Assembly: GCA_032622095.1 (NCBI GenBank)
Contig: CP136062.1
Location: 152,206,875 to 152,270,874 of the forward strand
Reading direction: 5' to 3'
DNA: 64,000 nt
Source: Siphonodentalium dalli
Lineage: Eukaryota; Mollusca; Scaphopoda; Gadilida; Siphonodentaliidae
Positions 32,200 through 44,870 of this stretch are shown in pieces; positions within the stretch are counted from its first letter, which is position 1, and the number at the start of each line of letters is the position of its first letter. The position numbers and the translations under genes were made by a program. Under the pieces are notes generated by a model. It ran no database searches, was not told the DNA's origin, and saw nothing but the letters and a program-made list of their open reading frames with translations.

Positions 32200-35100
32200 C
32201 GTAGACCAATTAGCCTCCATCTGAGATCTCTATCGGACACAACTAAACACCCAATTATCACAGCCTAAATGATCAGTACAGCGAATTCCCGGAACCCAGA
32301 TAACGAGATCGCCATCCCAGTAATGGATGGGATAAATCCCTCTCTCTGTGAGTTGTAAGGATTTTCACAGACAAAACTTTCTGAAAGTCAGACGATCTGG
32401 GGGTCAATACTATAAACATATACGCGTGCAATTTACAGCACGGTAAAATTTCGAGTACTATAATTGGCATAATTACACGTCTTTGGTGAATCGGTGTTTT
32501 TTTCTGGCATAGCAACGTACCAGTGGTTGCTTCATGGCGGTAAATATCGGCGGACAAATCTTGCAGTTTTCTCCGAGATTCTCGTATATTACACTCTTCT
32601 GACGTCAATTGAATGGGAGCATCGACCAAATTAGTTTCCATCTGAGATCTCTATCAGATACAACTAAACATCCAACTGGTGAAGCCTAAATTATCACTTC
32701 AGCGAATTCCGGAAGACTCAGAAAACCCGACCCGATCGCCATTCCAGATATACCACTTAGATCCCCGTAATGTGTGGGCTAATTCCCTCTATGAGTTATA
32801 AAGATCTTAACAGACAAAACATTCTCAAAGTCAGACGATCTGGAGTCAATACTATAACACTTCTACGAGTGTAATTTACATGATGGTTAATTTAATCGGC
32901 AAACTGATATGCCTCTGGTGATTAGACGATCTGGAGTCAATAAAATAGCTCTATATATGCGTGTAATTTACATGTACACGTAGAACGGTAAAATTTCGAG
33001 TACTATATAATCGGCAACATTTCATGCCTCTGGTGAATCGGTGTTTTCTGGTATAGCAACGTACCAGTGGTTGCTTCATGGTGGTAAATCGGCGGGCAAA
33101 TCTTGCAGTCTTCTTCCGAGATTCTCGTATATTATACTCATCTGACGTCAAATTGATGGGAAGCTTCCATCTGAGATCTCTATAAGATACAACTAAACAT
33201 ACAATTGTTGAAGCCTGAATTATCAATTCAGCGAATTCCCGGAAGACAAAGAAAACACGAAGCGATCGCCATTCCAGCTATGCCGCTTACACCCCATGCA
33301 GTAATGTGTGGGACACACCCCTCTCTATCATGAGTTGTAAGAAATTTCACAGACAAAACATTCTCAAAGTCTGACGATCTGGAGTCCATACAGTAAACTT
33401 TTACGTGTGTAATTTACACGCAGAACAGTAAAATTTCGAGTACTATATAATCGGCAACATTTCATGCCTCTGGTGAATCGGTGTTTTCTGTTATAGACAC
33501 GTACCAGTGGTTGCTTCGTGACGGCAAATCGTTTGGGCAAATCTTGCAGTCTTCTTGCGAGATTCTCATATATTATACTCCTCTGATGTCAATTGAACTG
33601 GGAGCATCGACCAAATTAGCTTCCATCTGAGATCTCTATAATCAGACAAAATTAAACACCCAGTTGTCGAACTCACAGAAGACCCAGAAAACGCGACGCG
33701 ATCGCCATTCCAGATATACCACTTATATCCCAGTTATGTGTGGGCTAAATCCCTCTCTATGAGTTGTAAGGATTTTCGCAGACAAAACATTCTCCAAGTC
33801 AGGCGATCTTGAGACAATACTATAACACTTCAATGAGTGTAATTTACAGAACGGTAACATTTCGAGTATATAATCGACAAAATTATACGACTCTTGTGAA
33901 TCGGGTTTTTTTTTCTGGTATAGGTAAATCGGTGGGCAAATTCTGCAGTCTCATTGCGATATTCCCGTGTATACTCTTGTGACGTCAATTGAACGGGAGC
34001 ATCGACTAAATTAGCTTCCATCTGAGATCTCTATCAGGCAAAATTAATCATCCAATCGCCGAGGCCTAAATTATCAGTTCATCGAACTCCAGGAAGACCC
34101 AGAAAACGCGACGCGATCGCCATTCCAGATATACGACTTACAACACAGTAATGTGTGGGCTAAATCCCTCTCTATGGTTGCAAGGATCTTCGCAGACAAA
34201 TTCAGACGATCTGGAGTGAATACTATAACACTTCTACGAGTGTAATTTACATGGTGGTTATCAGACGATCTGGAGTCAATACAATAAAGTTCTACGAGTG
34301 TAATTTATAGCACGGTCATTCGAGTACTGTAGTCGGCAAATTAACACGGCTCCGGTGAATCGGTTTTATTCTGGTATATAAACGTACAATTGACTGCTTC
34401 GTGGCGGTAAATTGTTTGGGCAAATCTTGCAGTCTTCTTGTGAGAATCCCGTATATTATACTCATATGACGTCAATTGAACGTGAGCATCGACCAAATTA
34501 ACTTCCGTCTGAGATCTCTATCAGACAAAATTAAACACCATGCAGTTGTCGATGACTAAATTATCAGTTCATCGAACTCCCAGAAGACCCAGAAAATTCC
34601 AGCTAAGTCGCTTACATCCCCGTAATGTGTTGGACAGATCCCTTTCAGTGAGTTGTAAGGATTTTCACAGACAAAACTTTCCCAAAGTCAGACGATATCT
34701 GGAGTCAATTCTATAACACTTCTACGAGTGTAATTTGTCGAAGACTAAATTATCAATTCAACGAACGCAAGACACAGAGAACGCGACGCGATCGTCATTC
34801 TACGCGTGTAATTTAAAATCAGAACTCTGCAGATCGGTAAAATTTCGAGCAACAATACATGCCTCTGGTGAATCGGTGTTTCTGGTATAGAAACATACAA
34901 TTGGCTGCTTCATGCCGATAAATCGTTTGGGCAAATCTTGCCGTCTTCGTGTGAGATTCTCGTGTACACTCTTCGGACGTCGATTGAACTGGGAGCATCG
35001 ACCAAATTAATTTCCATCTGAGATCTCTATCAGACAAAATTAAACACCCAGTTGTCGAAGACTAAATTATCAGTTCATCGAATTCCCGGAAGACTCAGAA

Positions 35101-35315
35101 AACGCGACGTGATCGCCATTCCCGCTATACCGCTTACATCCCAGTAATATGTGGGATAAATCCCTCTCTATGAGTTGTAAGGATTTTCACAGACAAAACA
35201 TTCTCAATGTCAGACGATCTGGAGTCAATGCTATAACACTTCTACTCCCAGAAGACCCAGAGCTCGCCATTCCAACTATGGTGCTTACATCCCAGTATAA
35301 TGTGTGGGCTAAATC

Positions 35316-35356
<41 letters not shown>

Positions 35357-35830
35357 GAGTTGTAAGATCTCCACAGACAAAACATCATCTAAGTCAGACG
35401 AACTGGAGTCAATACTATAAATTCTACGCGTGTAAGTTACAGTACGGTAAAATTTCGAGTACTATATTCGGCAAAATTACACGCCTCTGGTGAATCTTTT
35501 TTTTTCTGGTATAGAAAAGGTACAATTGGCTGCTTCGTGGCGGTAAATAGTTTGGGCGAATCTTGCTGTCTCCTTGCGATATTCCCGCGCAGGTATACTC
35601 TTCTGACGTCAATTGAACGGGACCATCGACTAAATTAGCTTCCATCTGAGATCTCTATCAGGCACGATTAATCATCCAATCGCCGTGCCTATATTATCAG
35701 TTCACCGAACTCCCGGAAGACCCAGAAAACGCGACGCGATCGCCATTCCAGATATACCACTTACAACACAGTAATGGGATAAATCTCTCTATATGAGTTC
35801 TAACGATACTTATACAGACACATCATGCAA
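32200..35830. repeat. Tandem array of roughly 400-530 bp units
   Basis: The marker CCATCTGAGATCTCTAT appears at about 32219, 32639, 33167, 33625, 34019, 34507 (CCGTCTG variant), 35015 and 35643, giving unit lengths of about 390-630. Shared blocks include AACGCGACGCGATCGCCATT, GTCAGACGATCTGGAGTCAA, GGTAAAATTTCGAGTACTAT and TCTGACGTCAATTGAACGGG. A (TC)n tract sits at 35319-35347. Similar minus frames (MEANLVDAPVQLTSEE) arise in several units but break at different points, so they are not genes. Confidence 0.9.
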
Positions 35831-35927
35831 CGGCAGACGATCTGGTCTTACGGGTCCTGTTTGAGAGTTCAGTGAATGTTCGAACACATTGATTTGTGTC
35901 TATCGGCCACGCAAACTGTCTAGGATC

Positions 35928-36752
35928 TTAAAGATGCATAATCCGATTAACCCTTTACCCAACAGACCGGCCAAAAACGGCCAAAAAAAGCTGCAACAGC
36001 CTAAATTATCTTTGGTCTGTCTCAATAAAACCATACAAATATGGATATCATTGGAACCGGCTCATTGACCACATTGTGATGGTTACAGTTATGCCCTGTG
36101 CCAATGCATTCTCTTATATATGCGAGTCAACCATAGGTCGCCTCGCATATATAAGAGAATGCATTGGCCTAAAAAAAAACTTTTTTTTAACACTTTTTAC
36201 CATTTTTTCTTACATTCTTTAACAATTTTATAATTTTTAATGTGTTAAGCCAATGCATTCTCTTATATATGCGAGGCGACCTATGGTCGACTCGCATATA
36301 TAAGAGAATGCATTGGCACAGGGACGTTCTGTTGGGTAAAGGGTTAAGGGCCCCTCAATTACTATTTATTTGGATTCGGGGGTAAAACTATTTGATTCGA
36401 GTCGAGGAACCAACCTAACAAGAGTTATTAGATATTGATTTTTGAAATCTATTATGTTGCGCCATCGGGACTTATTGGTGGCCCAGTAAACAGTCAACGA
36501 GCCGGATGTCTCGGACCAAATTGCGGATGGAGATGGATAACCCTAAAATCAAGAGGCTTTGTGTTGATAATAAGGCCAAATTTCGTCGAAAAATATGTTG
36601 ATAAATGACACGTTTCGGGCAATTTATACTATAGTTGACAGTGGTTAGCATTATTTTTGGGCAATTAATCGATTCTGATTTCTAAAAAATGTTGTTGTTG
36701 TTGGAATCTGATTATATGGGAACATCGAATCGGATTGAGAACCTTCTATAAT
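35928..36752 (+). mobile_element. MITE type E, interrupted by a type A MITE
   Basis: Left TTAAAGATGCATAATCCGA, right GGATTGAGAACCTTCTATAA (degenerate end). It matches 61046-61494 throughout: CGAGTCGAGGAACC, ATGGATAACYCTAAAATCAA, TGACAGTGGTTAGCATTATT, GTTGGAATCTGATTATATGG. The type A insertion sits at 35951-36343, where the intact copy reads CTGATTAAGGGCCC. Confidence 0.85.
35947..36347. mobile_element. Foldback MITE type A, inverted, nested
   Basis: TTAACCCTTTACCCAACAG ... CTGTTGGGTAAAGGGTTAA. Cassette hairpins at 36094-36168 and 36249-36323. Target TTAA lies inside a type E MITE, and the intact paralogue at about 61056-61073 shows a single TTAA there. Confidence 0.9.
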
Positions 36753-37144
36753 TTAGAGAAATCGCGTTCTTCAACAGGAAACAGCAAAGAGCGTTCTTAG
36801 TTATTCTACTCCCGATATGGCAAGATTAAAGAGCGTTTATATAATCCCATTTCTGCGCGAAACAATTAAAAAGGCTGGCAAATTGTCAAGAGTGTTTTCG
36901 TGAAGGAACGTTTTCACCCCACCATCCCATATGCCATAGCTTAATGTCATCTCCACTAAGGCCTATGCATATGCGGTCCAGTAACATAAATATGGTGTTT
37001 TTGCAGTTGTAATATGTTTTAAACTGTTCAAATGTCAGATATGGGCACAAATTGCCTTGAGGAAAAATGTGTTATTTGCCTCTAAATCACACACCACTCC
37101 GCATACCTTCATATAAATGTTTTATTACCCCACCCCCTGGTCCC
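36753..37144. other. No clear feature
   Basis: Contains GCAAAGAGCGTTCTTAGTTA and GATTAAAGAGCGTTTATATA (36783-36845), the outward AAAGAGCGTT pair also seen in the 26759 MITE, so this is probably a relic of that family. Confidence 0.45.
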
Positions 37145-40100
37145 ATGGTAAACATATTATCCTAACCGTTATTCAGTATTCACCCCCTCTGTTAACTAGT
37201 ATTCAGTATTCATCCCCTCTGTTAACTGGTGTTCAATATTCACCACCTATGTTAACTGGTATTCAGGGTTCACACCCTCTGTTAACTAGTATTCAGTATT
37301 CATCCCTCTGTTAACTGGTATTCAGTATTCACCCCTTTGTTAACTGGTATCCAATATTCACTCCTCTCTTAACTGGTATTCAGTATTCATCCCCTTTGTT
37401 CACTGGTATTCATTATTCACTCATCTGTTAACTGGTATTCAGTATTCACCCCCCTCTGTTAACTGGTATTCAGGATTCACCCCGTCTGTTAACCTAGTAT
37501 TAAATATTCACCCTATGTTAATTGGTATTCAGTATTCACCCCTCTGTTAACTGGTGTTCAGGGTTCACCCCCTCTGTTAACTGGTATTCAGTATTCATCC
37601 CTCTGTTAACTGGTATTCAGTATCCACCCCTATGTTAATTGGTATTCAGTATTCACCCCCTCTGTTAACTGGTATTCAATATTCACACCTTTGTTAACTG
37701 GTATTCAATATTCACCCCTCTGTTGACTGGTATTCAGTATTCACCCCTCTGTTAACTGGTATTCAGTATTGAATCCCTCTGTTAACTGGTATCCAATATT
37801 CACTCCTAACATATTCAGTATTCTGTTAACTAGTATTCAGTATTCACCCCCTCTGTTAGCTGGTATTCAGGATTCACCCCGTCTGTTAACCTAGTATTAA
37901 ATATTCACCCTATGTTAATTGGTATTCAGTATTCACCCCTCTGTTAACTGGTGTTCAGGGTTCACCCCCTCTGTTAACTGGTATTCAGTATTCATCCATC
38001 TGTTAACTGGTATTCAGTATCCACCCCTATGTTAATTGGTATTCAGTATTCACCCCCTATGTTAACTGGTATTCAATATTCACACCTCTGTTAACTGGTA
38101 TTCAATATTCACACCTCTGTTAACTGGTATTCAATATTCACCCCTCTGTTGACTGGTATTCAGTATTCACCCACTCTGTTAACTGGTATTCAGCATTGAA
38201 TCCCTCTGTTAACTGGTATCCAATATTCACTCCGAACATATTCAGTATTCTGTTAACTAGTATTCATTAATCACCCCTCTGTTAACTAGTATTCAGTATT
38301 CACCCCCTCTGTTAGCTGGTATTCATTATTCACCCCTATGTTAACTAGTATTCAGTATTCACCCTCTGTTAACTGGTATTCATTATTCACCCCTCTGTTA
38401 ACTGGTATTCAGTATTCACCCCGTCTGTTAACCTAGTATTAAATATTCACCCTATGTTAATTGGTATTCAGTATTCACCCCTCTGTTAACAGGTGTTCAG
38501 GGTTCACCCCCTCTGTTAACTGGTATTCAGTATTCATCCCTCTGTTAACTGGTATTCAGTATCCACCCCTATGTTAATTGGTATTCAGTATTCACCCCCT
38601 CTGTTAACTGGTATTCAATATTCACACCTCTGTTAACTGGTATTCAATATCCACCCCTCTGTTGACTGGTATTCAGTATTGAATCTCTCTGTTAACTGGT
38701 ATCCAATATTCACTCCTAACATATTCAGTATTCTGTTAACTAGTATTCATTAATCACCCCTCTGTTCACTAGTATTCAGTATTCATCCCCTCTGTTAGCT
38801 GGTATTCATTATTCACCCATGTTAACTGGTATTCAGTATTCACCCCTCTGCACTGGTATTCAGGATTCACCCCTATGTTAACTAGTATTCAGTATTCACC
38901 CCTCTGTTAACTGGTATTCAGTATTCACCCCTCTGTTAACTGGTATTCAGTATTCACCCCTCTGTTAACTGGTATTCAGGGTTCACCCCTCTGTTAACTG
39001 CTGTAATACATGTATTGCATGGTTTCGAGGTTGACATGATGATTTATCAACCCGATGCGGTTAATATTCACCGAGGCTGCAGGCCGAGGTGAATATTAAC
39101 TTCCAAGGGTTGATAAATCCTCATGTCAACCTCCAAACCATGGAATAAGTGTTTTATTATATAATCCACCAATGGTATCAAGCCCATTAGGTCCGAACTA
39201 CCGTACTTACTATCAAATTCACAACAATGTTTTTCAAGAAGTCAACATTTAATAAACAATACATTAATAACTGATGACGTCGCGCGATCTTGTTATTAAC
39301 ACATCATGCCTATTTATAGGACAATCAGGTAGATATCGTGATTTATCAACTTCTTTTCCTTATCATTTAGTATGGGACTTTTAGAAGAAAGTTTATAATC
39401 ACATAATAATTAGTATGCAACCCCCTGTTAACTGGTATTCATTATTCACTCCTTGTTAACCGTTATTCAGTATTCACCCCCTCTGTTAACTGCTATTCAG
39501 TAATCACCCCCTCTGTTAACTGGTACTAAGTATTCACCCCTCTGTTAACTGGTATCCAATATGCACTCCTGTTAACTGTTATTCAGTATTCACCCCTCTG
39601 CTAACTGCTATTCAGTATTCACCCCATCTGTTAACTAATATCCAATATTTACCCCCTATGTTAACTGGTATTCAGTATTCACCCCTGTGTTAACTGGTAT
39701 CCAATATTTACTCCTCTGTTAAGTGGTATTCATTATTCGCCCCTCTGTTAACTAGTATTCAGTAATCATCCCCTCTTAATTGGTATCCACGATTTGCCCC
39801 ATCTGTTAACTGGTATTCAGTATTCACCCCTCTGTTAACTGGTATTCGGGGTTCACCCGCTCTGTTAACTGGCATTCAGTATTCAGCCCTCTGTTAACTG
39901 GTATTCAGTATTCACCCCTCTGTTAACTGGTATTCTGTATTCACCCATCTGTTAACTGGTATTCAGTAATTACCCCTCTATTAACTGGTATTCAATATTC
40001 ACCATCTGCTAATTGTTATTCAGTAATCACCCCTCTGTCAACTGGTATTCAATATTCACCCCTCTGCTAACTGTTATTCAGTAATCACCCGTCTGTTGAC

Positions 40101-40262
40101 TGGTATTCAGTAATCACCCTCTGTTAATTAGTATCCAATATTCACCCCCTCTGTTAACTGTTATTCAGTAATTACCCCTCTGTTAACTGGTATCCAATAT
40201 TCACTCCTAATATATTCAGAATTCTGTTAATCGGTATTCATTAATCACCCTCTAGTATTCAG
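37145..40262. repeat. 29-31 bp satellite, about 100 units
   Basis: Units of CTGTTAACTGGTATTCAGTA + TTCACCCCT. Higher-order repetition is visible: a stretch with ATATTCACTCC(T/G)AACATATTCAG recurs at about 37795, 38220 and 38705, showing duplication of multi-unit blocks (about 430-490 bp). The array is split by an insertion at 39001-39418. Confidence 0.95.
39001..39418. mobile_element. Long-hairpin element inserted in the satellite
   Basis: Hairpin 39013-39146 (GCATGGTTTCGAGGTTGACA ... TGTCAACCTCCAAACCATGG) with inner AATATTCACCGAGGCTGCAG. GTTTTATTATATAATCCACC and an unpaired tail of about 270 bp follow. Satellite units resume at about 39420. Confidence 0.75.
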
Positions 40263-41709
40263 TATCTACTATAGGGGGAGACACCCTCCATCCTCCTCAA
40301 TTACATTCGAATACTGGTGATTGCCCCGCTGTCTGCTATATAATGCGTAATTCGTCACCGCTTCTTGTGCTCAAATCGACTACCAATTTTAACAAAACCG
40401 ACATAATTATGTAATGTCCCACGGCGAGTGCACTTTGTGGCTATCTCGAATAATAAATAAATAATCAAGAGACCACTGGGAGACGCTGATTCTATCCCGG
40501 AATCTCAGTTTGGTGTTGACATTCACGTGGCGCGATCGCTGATTGGTTTCAACCGTCAATTTGTTTTTTTTAATCAGGACGTCGCTCAAAAACATTAAAG
40601 ACATATTATGGACTTGTTCGTGTGCGTGAAATTGATAAATTAGTACTAAGGCGCTATTCCAACCTGGCGATTGTAGCATTCTACTAACATCGCCGAAAAT
40701 TCATAGAAATCGACCGTACCACTCCATAGAAAACATCGTCTGAACTACGTTCAACTGTAAATAGTTACATCTCGATTCGGGACGCAACTATTGACGATAA
40801 ACTAACTCAAGTGAATTCGCGATCGAGAGTCTGCATTTAATTAATATATAAGAATGACGGTGTGTGTGTTGTCAATTTGGATTAATATTCGTACAAAAAT
40901 AACTACTTTGAGCAAGATTATACTCAATTTCTTTTGATCACCCTACGGAGTGTTTCACATCAATTTAAATGTGTCATAACTAGACAGAAGGGGTTATATT
41001 CTTCCTAATGTTAAGGATATTTGTTTGGTATGATTATGTTTGTTGCGAAAATTATGAGATTTTAGATGAAGAATATGCTCGATCCCGTTTCTAGCAAACT
41101 TCACCTTCACCCGGAACATACATGTATATCAATCATTTTTCCAAGTTTTTTTTTAGAACTGTGTCGAATACAAATTGGTTGGAGTGAATGATAGTACTAG
41201 TAGCTCTATCCATTTCTATGAATATTTCGCAGTGATATTGCGTAAGTTGCGTAAATCTGTGACTTTCTGAGAAGAATCTGTTCCATTCCCAGTATAGTGC
41301 TAATTGACCATTCACCGCTCGCCGATCTTTGCTATTAATAAACTTCATTTAAAAAAGTAATGTATCAATGTTCCAATATTCGTACCGGGCGGGGGTGCCA
41401 AGCTTTCGAATGATATATGCTTCGGGGCGCAGCACGCGACAAAATTGTGTTTCTGTCTCTGTTCTTGTTACCCGGAACCAGTTTCTCCCTCAATCCCTGC
41501 TTCTCGGAATAGTCAATTCCAGATTTGAGCAAAACCCGATAATATTATGCAATGCCCCACGGAGAGTGCACGTTGAGGCTGTCTGAAATAATAAATAAAT
41601 AATCAAGATACCATTGGGAAGACGCTGATTCTATCAAAGAATCTGAGATTGCTATTGACATTCACAGGGCGCGATCGGTGACTGGTTTCGCGACTCGAAT
41701 GTATTATAA
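40263..41709. repeat. Two copies of a roughly 205-bp repeat and spacer
   Basis: 40345-40550 and 41490-41695 share CCCACGGNGAGTGCAC, AATAATAAATAAATAATCAA, GACGCTGATTCTATC and TTGACATTCAC followed by GCGCGATCG. The 940 bp between them show no recognised feature. Confidence 0.75.
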
Positions 41710-42130
41710 CTATGTTGTTGTTTTGTGTCACCTCTCACTCCCCATCTCACTCTCTCTTGTCTCTCTCACGCACTCTCTCTGTCTCTCTCTCCCTCTCTCT
41801 CTCTCTGTCTCCCTCACCCTCTCTCCGTCTTCTCTCTCTTCTCATTGTCTCTCTTTTCTCTTCTCTCTCTCTTCTCACTTCTATCTGTCAAGAAATATAT
41901 GTCTCTCTGCACTATCTCTTCTCTCTTCTATATCCTTCTCTTCTCTCTCATCTTTCTCTCAATCACTCTCTCTGTCTCTCTCCGCTCTCTCTGTCTACAT
42001 CACTCGCTCAAACACTCTCTCTATATGTGGCCCTCACTCCATCTATCTTCTCTCTATCCCTGTCTCTCGTGCACTATCTCTATCTCCCTCACTCTATCTC
42101 TGTATATATCTAACTCACACTCTCTCACTT
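41710..42130. repeat. CT-rich simple-sequence tract
   Basis: Impure (TCTC)n over about 420 bp. It yields Ser/Leu-rich open frames in all three plus frames, which are compositional artefacts. Confidence 0.9.
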
Positions 42131-42537
42131 AAATCCCGTACTACAATGCTATACCCATATCTCAATCTCATATATGTAATACAATTTAAATCAAACAAAA
42201 ACTATATATCCCGTCTGCTTTACCTCAAGTGATATTTCCTTCACATGAGGTAACATTCATTCCATGAGAGGACTTTAAAAAAGAGCATTTGCTTGTTGTC
42301 CGATCTTTTTTCTCGATAGCTCTGTATATATATCTATGTTTATTGTGTTTGTGTTATAGGTACGATTTAAAAAAGCAAATATTGCTTACATAAATTATAA
42401 CTATAATTTACTTCTGCTCATCTGGAACTGATGATAATCATTAATTTGTTTGCAAAGATCGATACAAAGATAGTCAAATAACAGGACGTTGACAAACGCG
42501 TTTGCATGGTCAACATATAGGTTCACATTGGACCTAC
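42131..42537. other. No clear feature
   Basis: AT-rich. The part from 42420 (AACTGATGATAATCATTAAT ... CATGGTCAACATATAGGTTC) recurs at 43015-43130, flanking the type E MITE. Confidence 0.5.
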
Positions 42538-42962
42538 TTAAAGGTATTCAATCCGATTCGATGGTCCCCATATCATCAGATTCCAACAACAACAACAACA
42601 AACATGTAAATGCCGCTTCAGTTATCCGAATCGAGTAATTGCCCAAAAGTAATGCTAACCACAGTCAGCTATAGTATACAATTGCCCAAAACCTGTTATT
42701 TATCAACATTTTGTAAAATATCTACACAAACAAAAACCACTTGATTTTATAGAGTTATCCATCTTCATCCGCAATTTAGTCCGAGACTGTCTTCTCGTCG
42801 AATGTTTACTGGACCACAAAAATGATCGGTTGTGAAAAATATCGATATCTGATCACTCTGAGCTTTGATGGGTGGGTTCCTCGAATCGAATCAAATATGT
42901 TTTACCCTCGAAGCCAAGGTAATAGAAATTTGCGAGCGTTAATACGGATTATGCATCTTTAA
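42538..42962 (-). mobile_element. MITE type E, complete
   Basis: TTAAAGGTATTCAATCCGATT at the left and ACGGATTATGCATCTTTAA at the right, 425 bp including both TTAA. Opposite orientation to 35928-36752 and 61046-61494. No ORF. Confidence 0.85.
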
Positions 42963-44231
42963 CATGCAAACATTCACACAATTTCATATTGGCCTTTCTG
43001 AAAGAAGCTCACAATGGACTGGTGATATTCATTAATGTGTTTGCAAAGATCGATGCACAAATCATCAAATAACAGAACATTGACAAACTCACAAATTTGC
43101 ATGGTCAACACGTCCTCGTTCACATTGGACCTAACTATTCATATCTGACATATTATATTCATAAAGAAGCCAGTACGCCCGTTATTCGGTTATATGGCGC
43201 GGGCCACAGTGAGCACACATTATAAAGAGCGCGAATCTGGTAAGTCGACTTAGGTTCATATGTGGCGCAATATGGTATGGGCAATATGGACTGATATGTG
43301 CTATTTATTTGTGTTTTTGAAATAAATTCAATATGAGCTTATTTTCAGAAAAGGCTGGCTTGGTAGATGTTAAAGCAATTCGCCTGTTTTGCAAATTCAA
43401 TTCTTGTGAAAGCACTGGGGTGTAATTACAAAATGAAAGCGTCAATGACACTGAAGCTCAACTTGTAAACGGTCTAATGTCAAGCGTTACAGCTAATGGA
43501 GCGATAAGGATTGCGGTATGTCTATATAATACTAAATATCAACGTGAAGAGATATATGGAGTTTGGGGTTTCAGTAAGTATATGTAAAGACGAAATATGT
43601 AAAACCGATGGATTCAAATCTGGCGAAAAGGGAGGTTTCCATCTAGAGGTCACCCCGAAGATCCATATGAAGTTTGGTGACGATCGGATGAGAGATGTGT
43701 AACTTGACTTTGTCCAGTTGAGCTAAAAAGTGCGTCTCACAGGTTCTGGGAAGATTATCATAGCGAACAAATGCAAGAAGGGACCGTATACTATCTTCTA
43801 GGTACATGTATACCGTGTATCACAATGCCAACTTCCATACTAAACATATTTTTCGCCAATTGTTTAGATCAAATATAACAATGGCCATATGTGTGACGAA
43901 CTTGACTAACCTTTTGGACCAATAATTACCAATAGAAGCCCGAAACTTATACTCGCTTTTGTTGCACCATAAGTTAAATAACTACACTTACATCGACCAC
44001 AGAAAGACTTTAATTTAGAAAAATCGGTTCCAGTGTGTATCAAGCGGTCTGCCCCGTCTATGTGAGCAAAGTTGAGGATGGGCATTTTCGAAATAACCCC
44101 TCGGACAACTTTTCGGGACTGACAGGGAGACGGACATACAGCCGGATGGACAGACGGAGGGAACCCATTCCTACATGTGCCCGCCGAATTTGGTTTTTGG
44201 GGCAGGGAATAACAAAAGATAGCGTTCCTTG
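42963..44231. other. Unassigned; duplicated flank then no clear feature
   Basis: 43015-43130 repeats 42420-42535 (GTTTGCAAAGATCGATNCAN, ACAGGACGTTGACAAAC-type blocks). CCGTTATTCGGTTATATGGC near 43178 is an inverted relic of the 44505 element. 43260-44231 shows nothing convincing. Confidence 0.45.
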
Positions 44232-44479
44232 TTAACCCTTTGAGTGCCAGGTCCGATTTTTGTATCAACCCATATACCCTGTGCCAATGCATTCTCTTAT
44301 ATATGCGAGTCGACCATAGGTCGCCTCGCATATATAAGAGAATGCATTGGCTTAACAATTTTATTTATTTTTTTTATTACAATTTTTGACAATTTTAATA
44401 TATTTTATTATATTCTTTAACAGACTTATTGTGTAGGTTTAGGGCCGATAATATCGGCCCCTGGCACTCAAAGGGTTAA
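44232..44479. mobile_element. Foldback MITE type B with a single cassette hairpin
   Basis: TTAACCCTTTGAGTGCCAGG ... CCTGGCACTCAAAGGGTTAA, 248 bp, a perfect 20-bp inverted repeat that includes the TTAA. It contains one cassette hairpin, 44277-44351, starting at CCCTGTGCCAATGC. The inverted second copy is absent. A second subterminal motif pair (GGTCCGATTTTTGTATC / GCCGATAATATCGGCC) lies inside the ends. Confidence 0.9.
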
Positions 44480-44504
44480 GTCTATATTCACAGCCGGCTC
44501 TCCA

Positions 44505-44870
44505 GAAACCCGCACATTATCTCATTATGATAGAACTTGTTTTAGTTAGATAATCTGCTTAGAATCGCCTCATTTTGAGACGATAATGTGCCGAAAAAGA
44601 GAGCTATCGTTTTAGTCACATTATCGACTCACAATGAGGCGATTCCAAGCAGAGTATGTGCGGACAATAACACAAATAAGCCAACTCACGACTGTTCAGT
44701 TGTACGCTTTTTAACATGTGTTTTCACTGAGCCGCGCGCCATACAACGAAATAACGGTTATGAGTCCATTATTTGCTTATTTCAGAATCAAATAATCACA
44801 TGATGTACATATGTCACATTGTAGGTCGATTATGTGCGTATGTATACGAGGATATGTTGTTATTCCAGAT
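44505..44870. mobile_element. Foldback element GCACATTATC, copy 2
   Basis: Same nested inverted repeats as 9006-9350 (CCGCACATTATCTCATTATG; GATAATCTGCTTAGAATCGC; CACATTATCGACTCACAATG; CAGAGTATGTGCGGACAATA). It has a longer middle section than copy 1, including GTGTTTTCACTGAGCC. Confidence 0.7.

Noticed and set aside
32273-35645. Similar minus ORFs (MEANLVDAPVQLTSEE) in several array units
   Set aside because: Breaks differ from unit to unit, start codons are not kept, and the similarity is explained by the DNA repeat.
37145-40262. CRISPR-like regularly spaced repeat
   Set aside because: Units are contiguous with drifting sequence and no unique spacers; eukaryotic context.
41678-42232. Three long Ser/Leu-rich plus frames
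   Set aside because: CT-rich simple sequence opens all frames.
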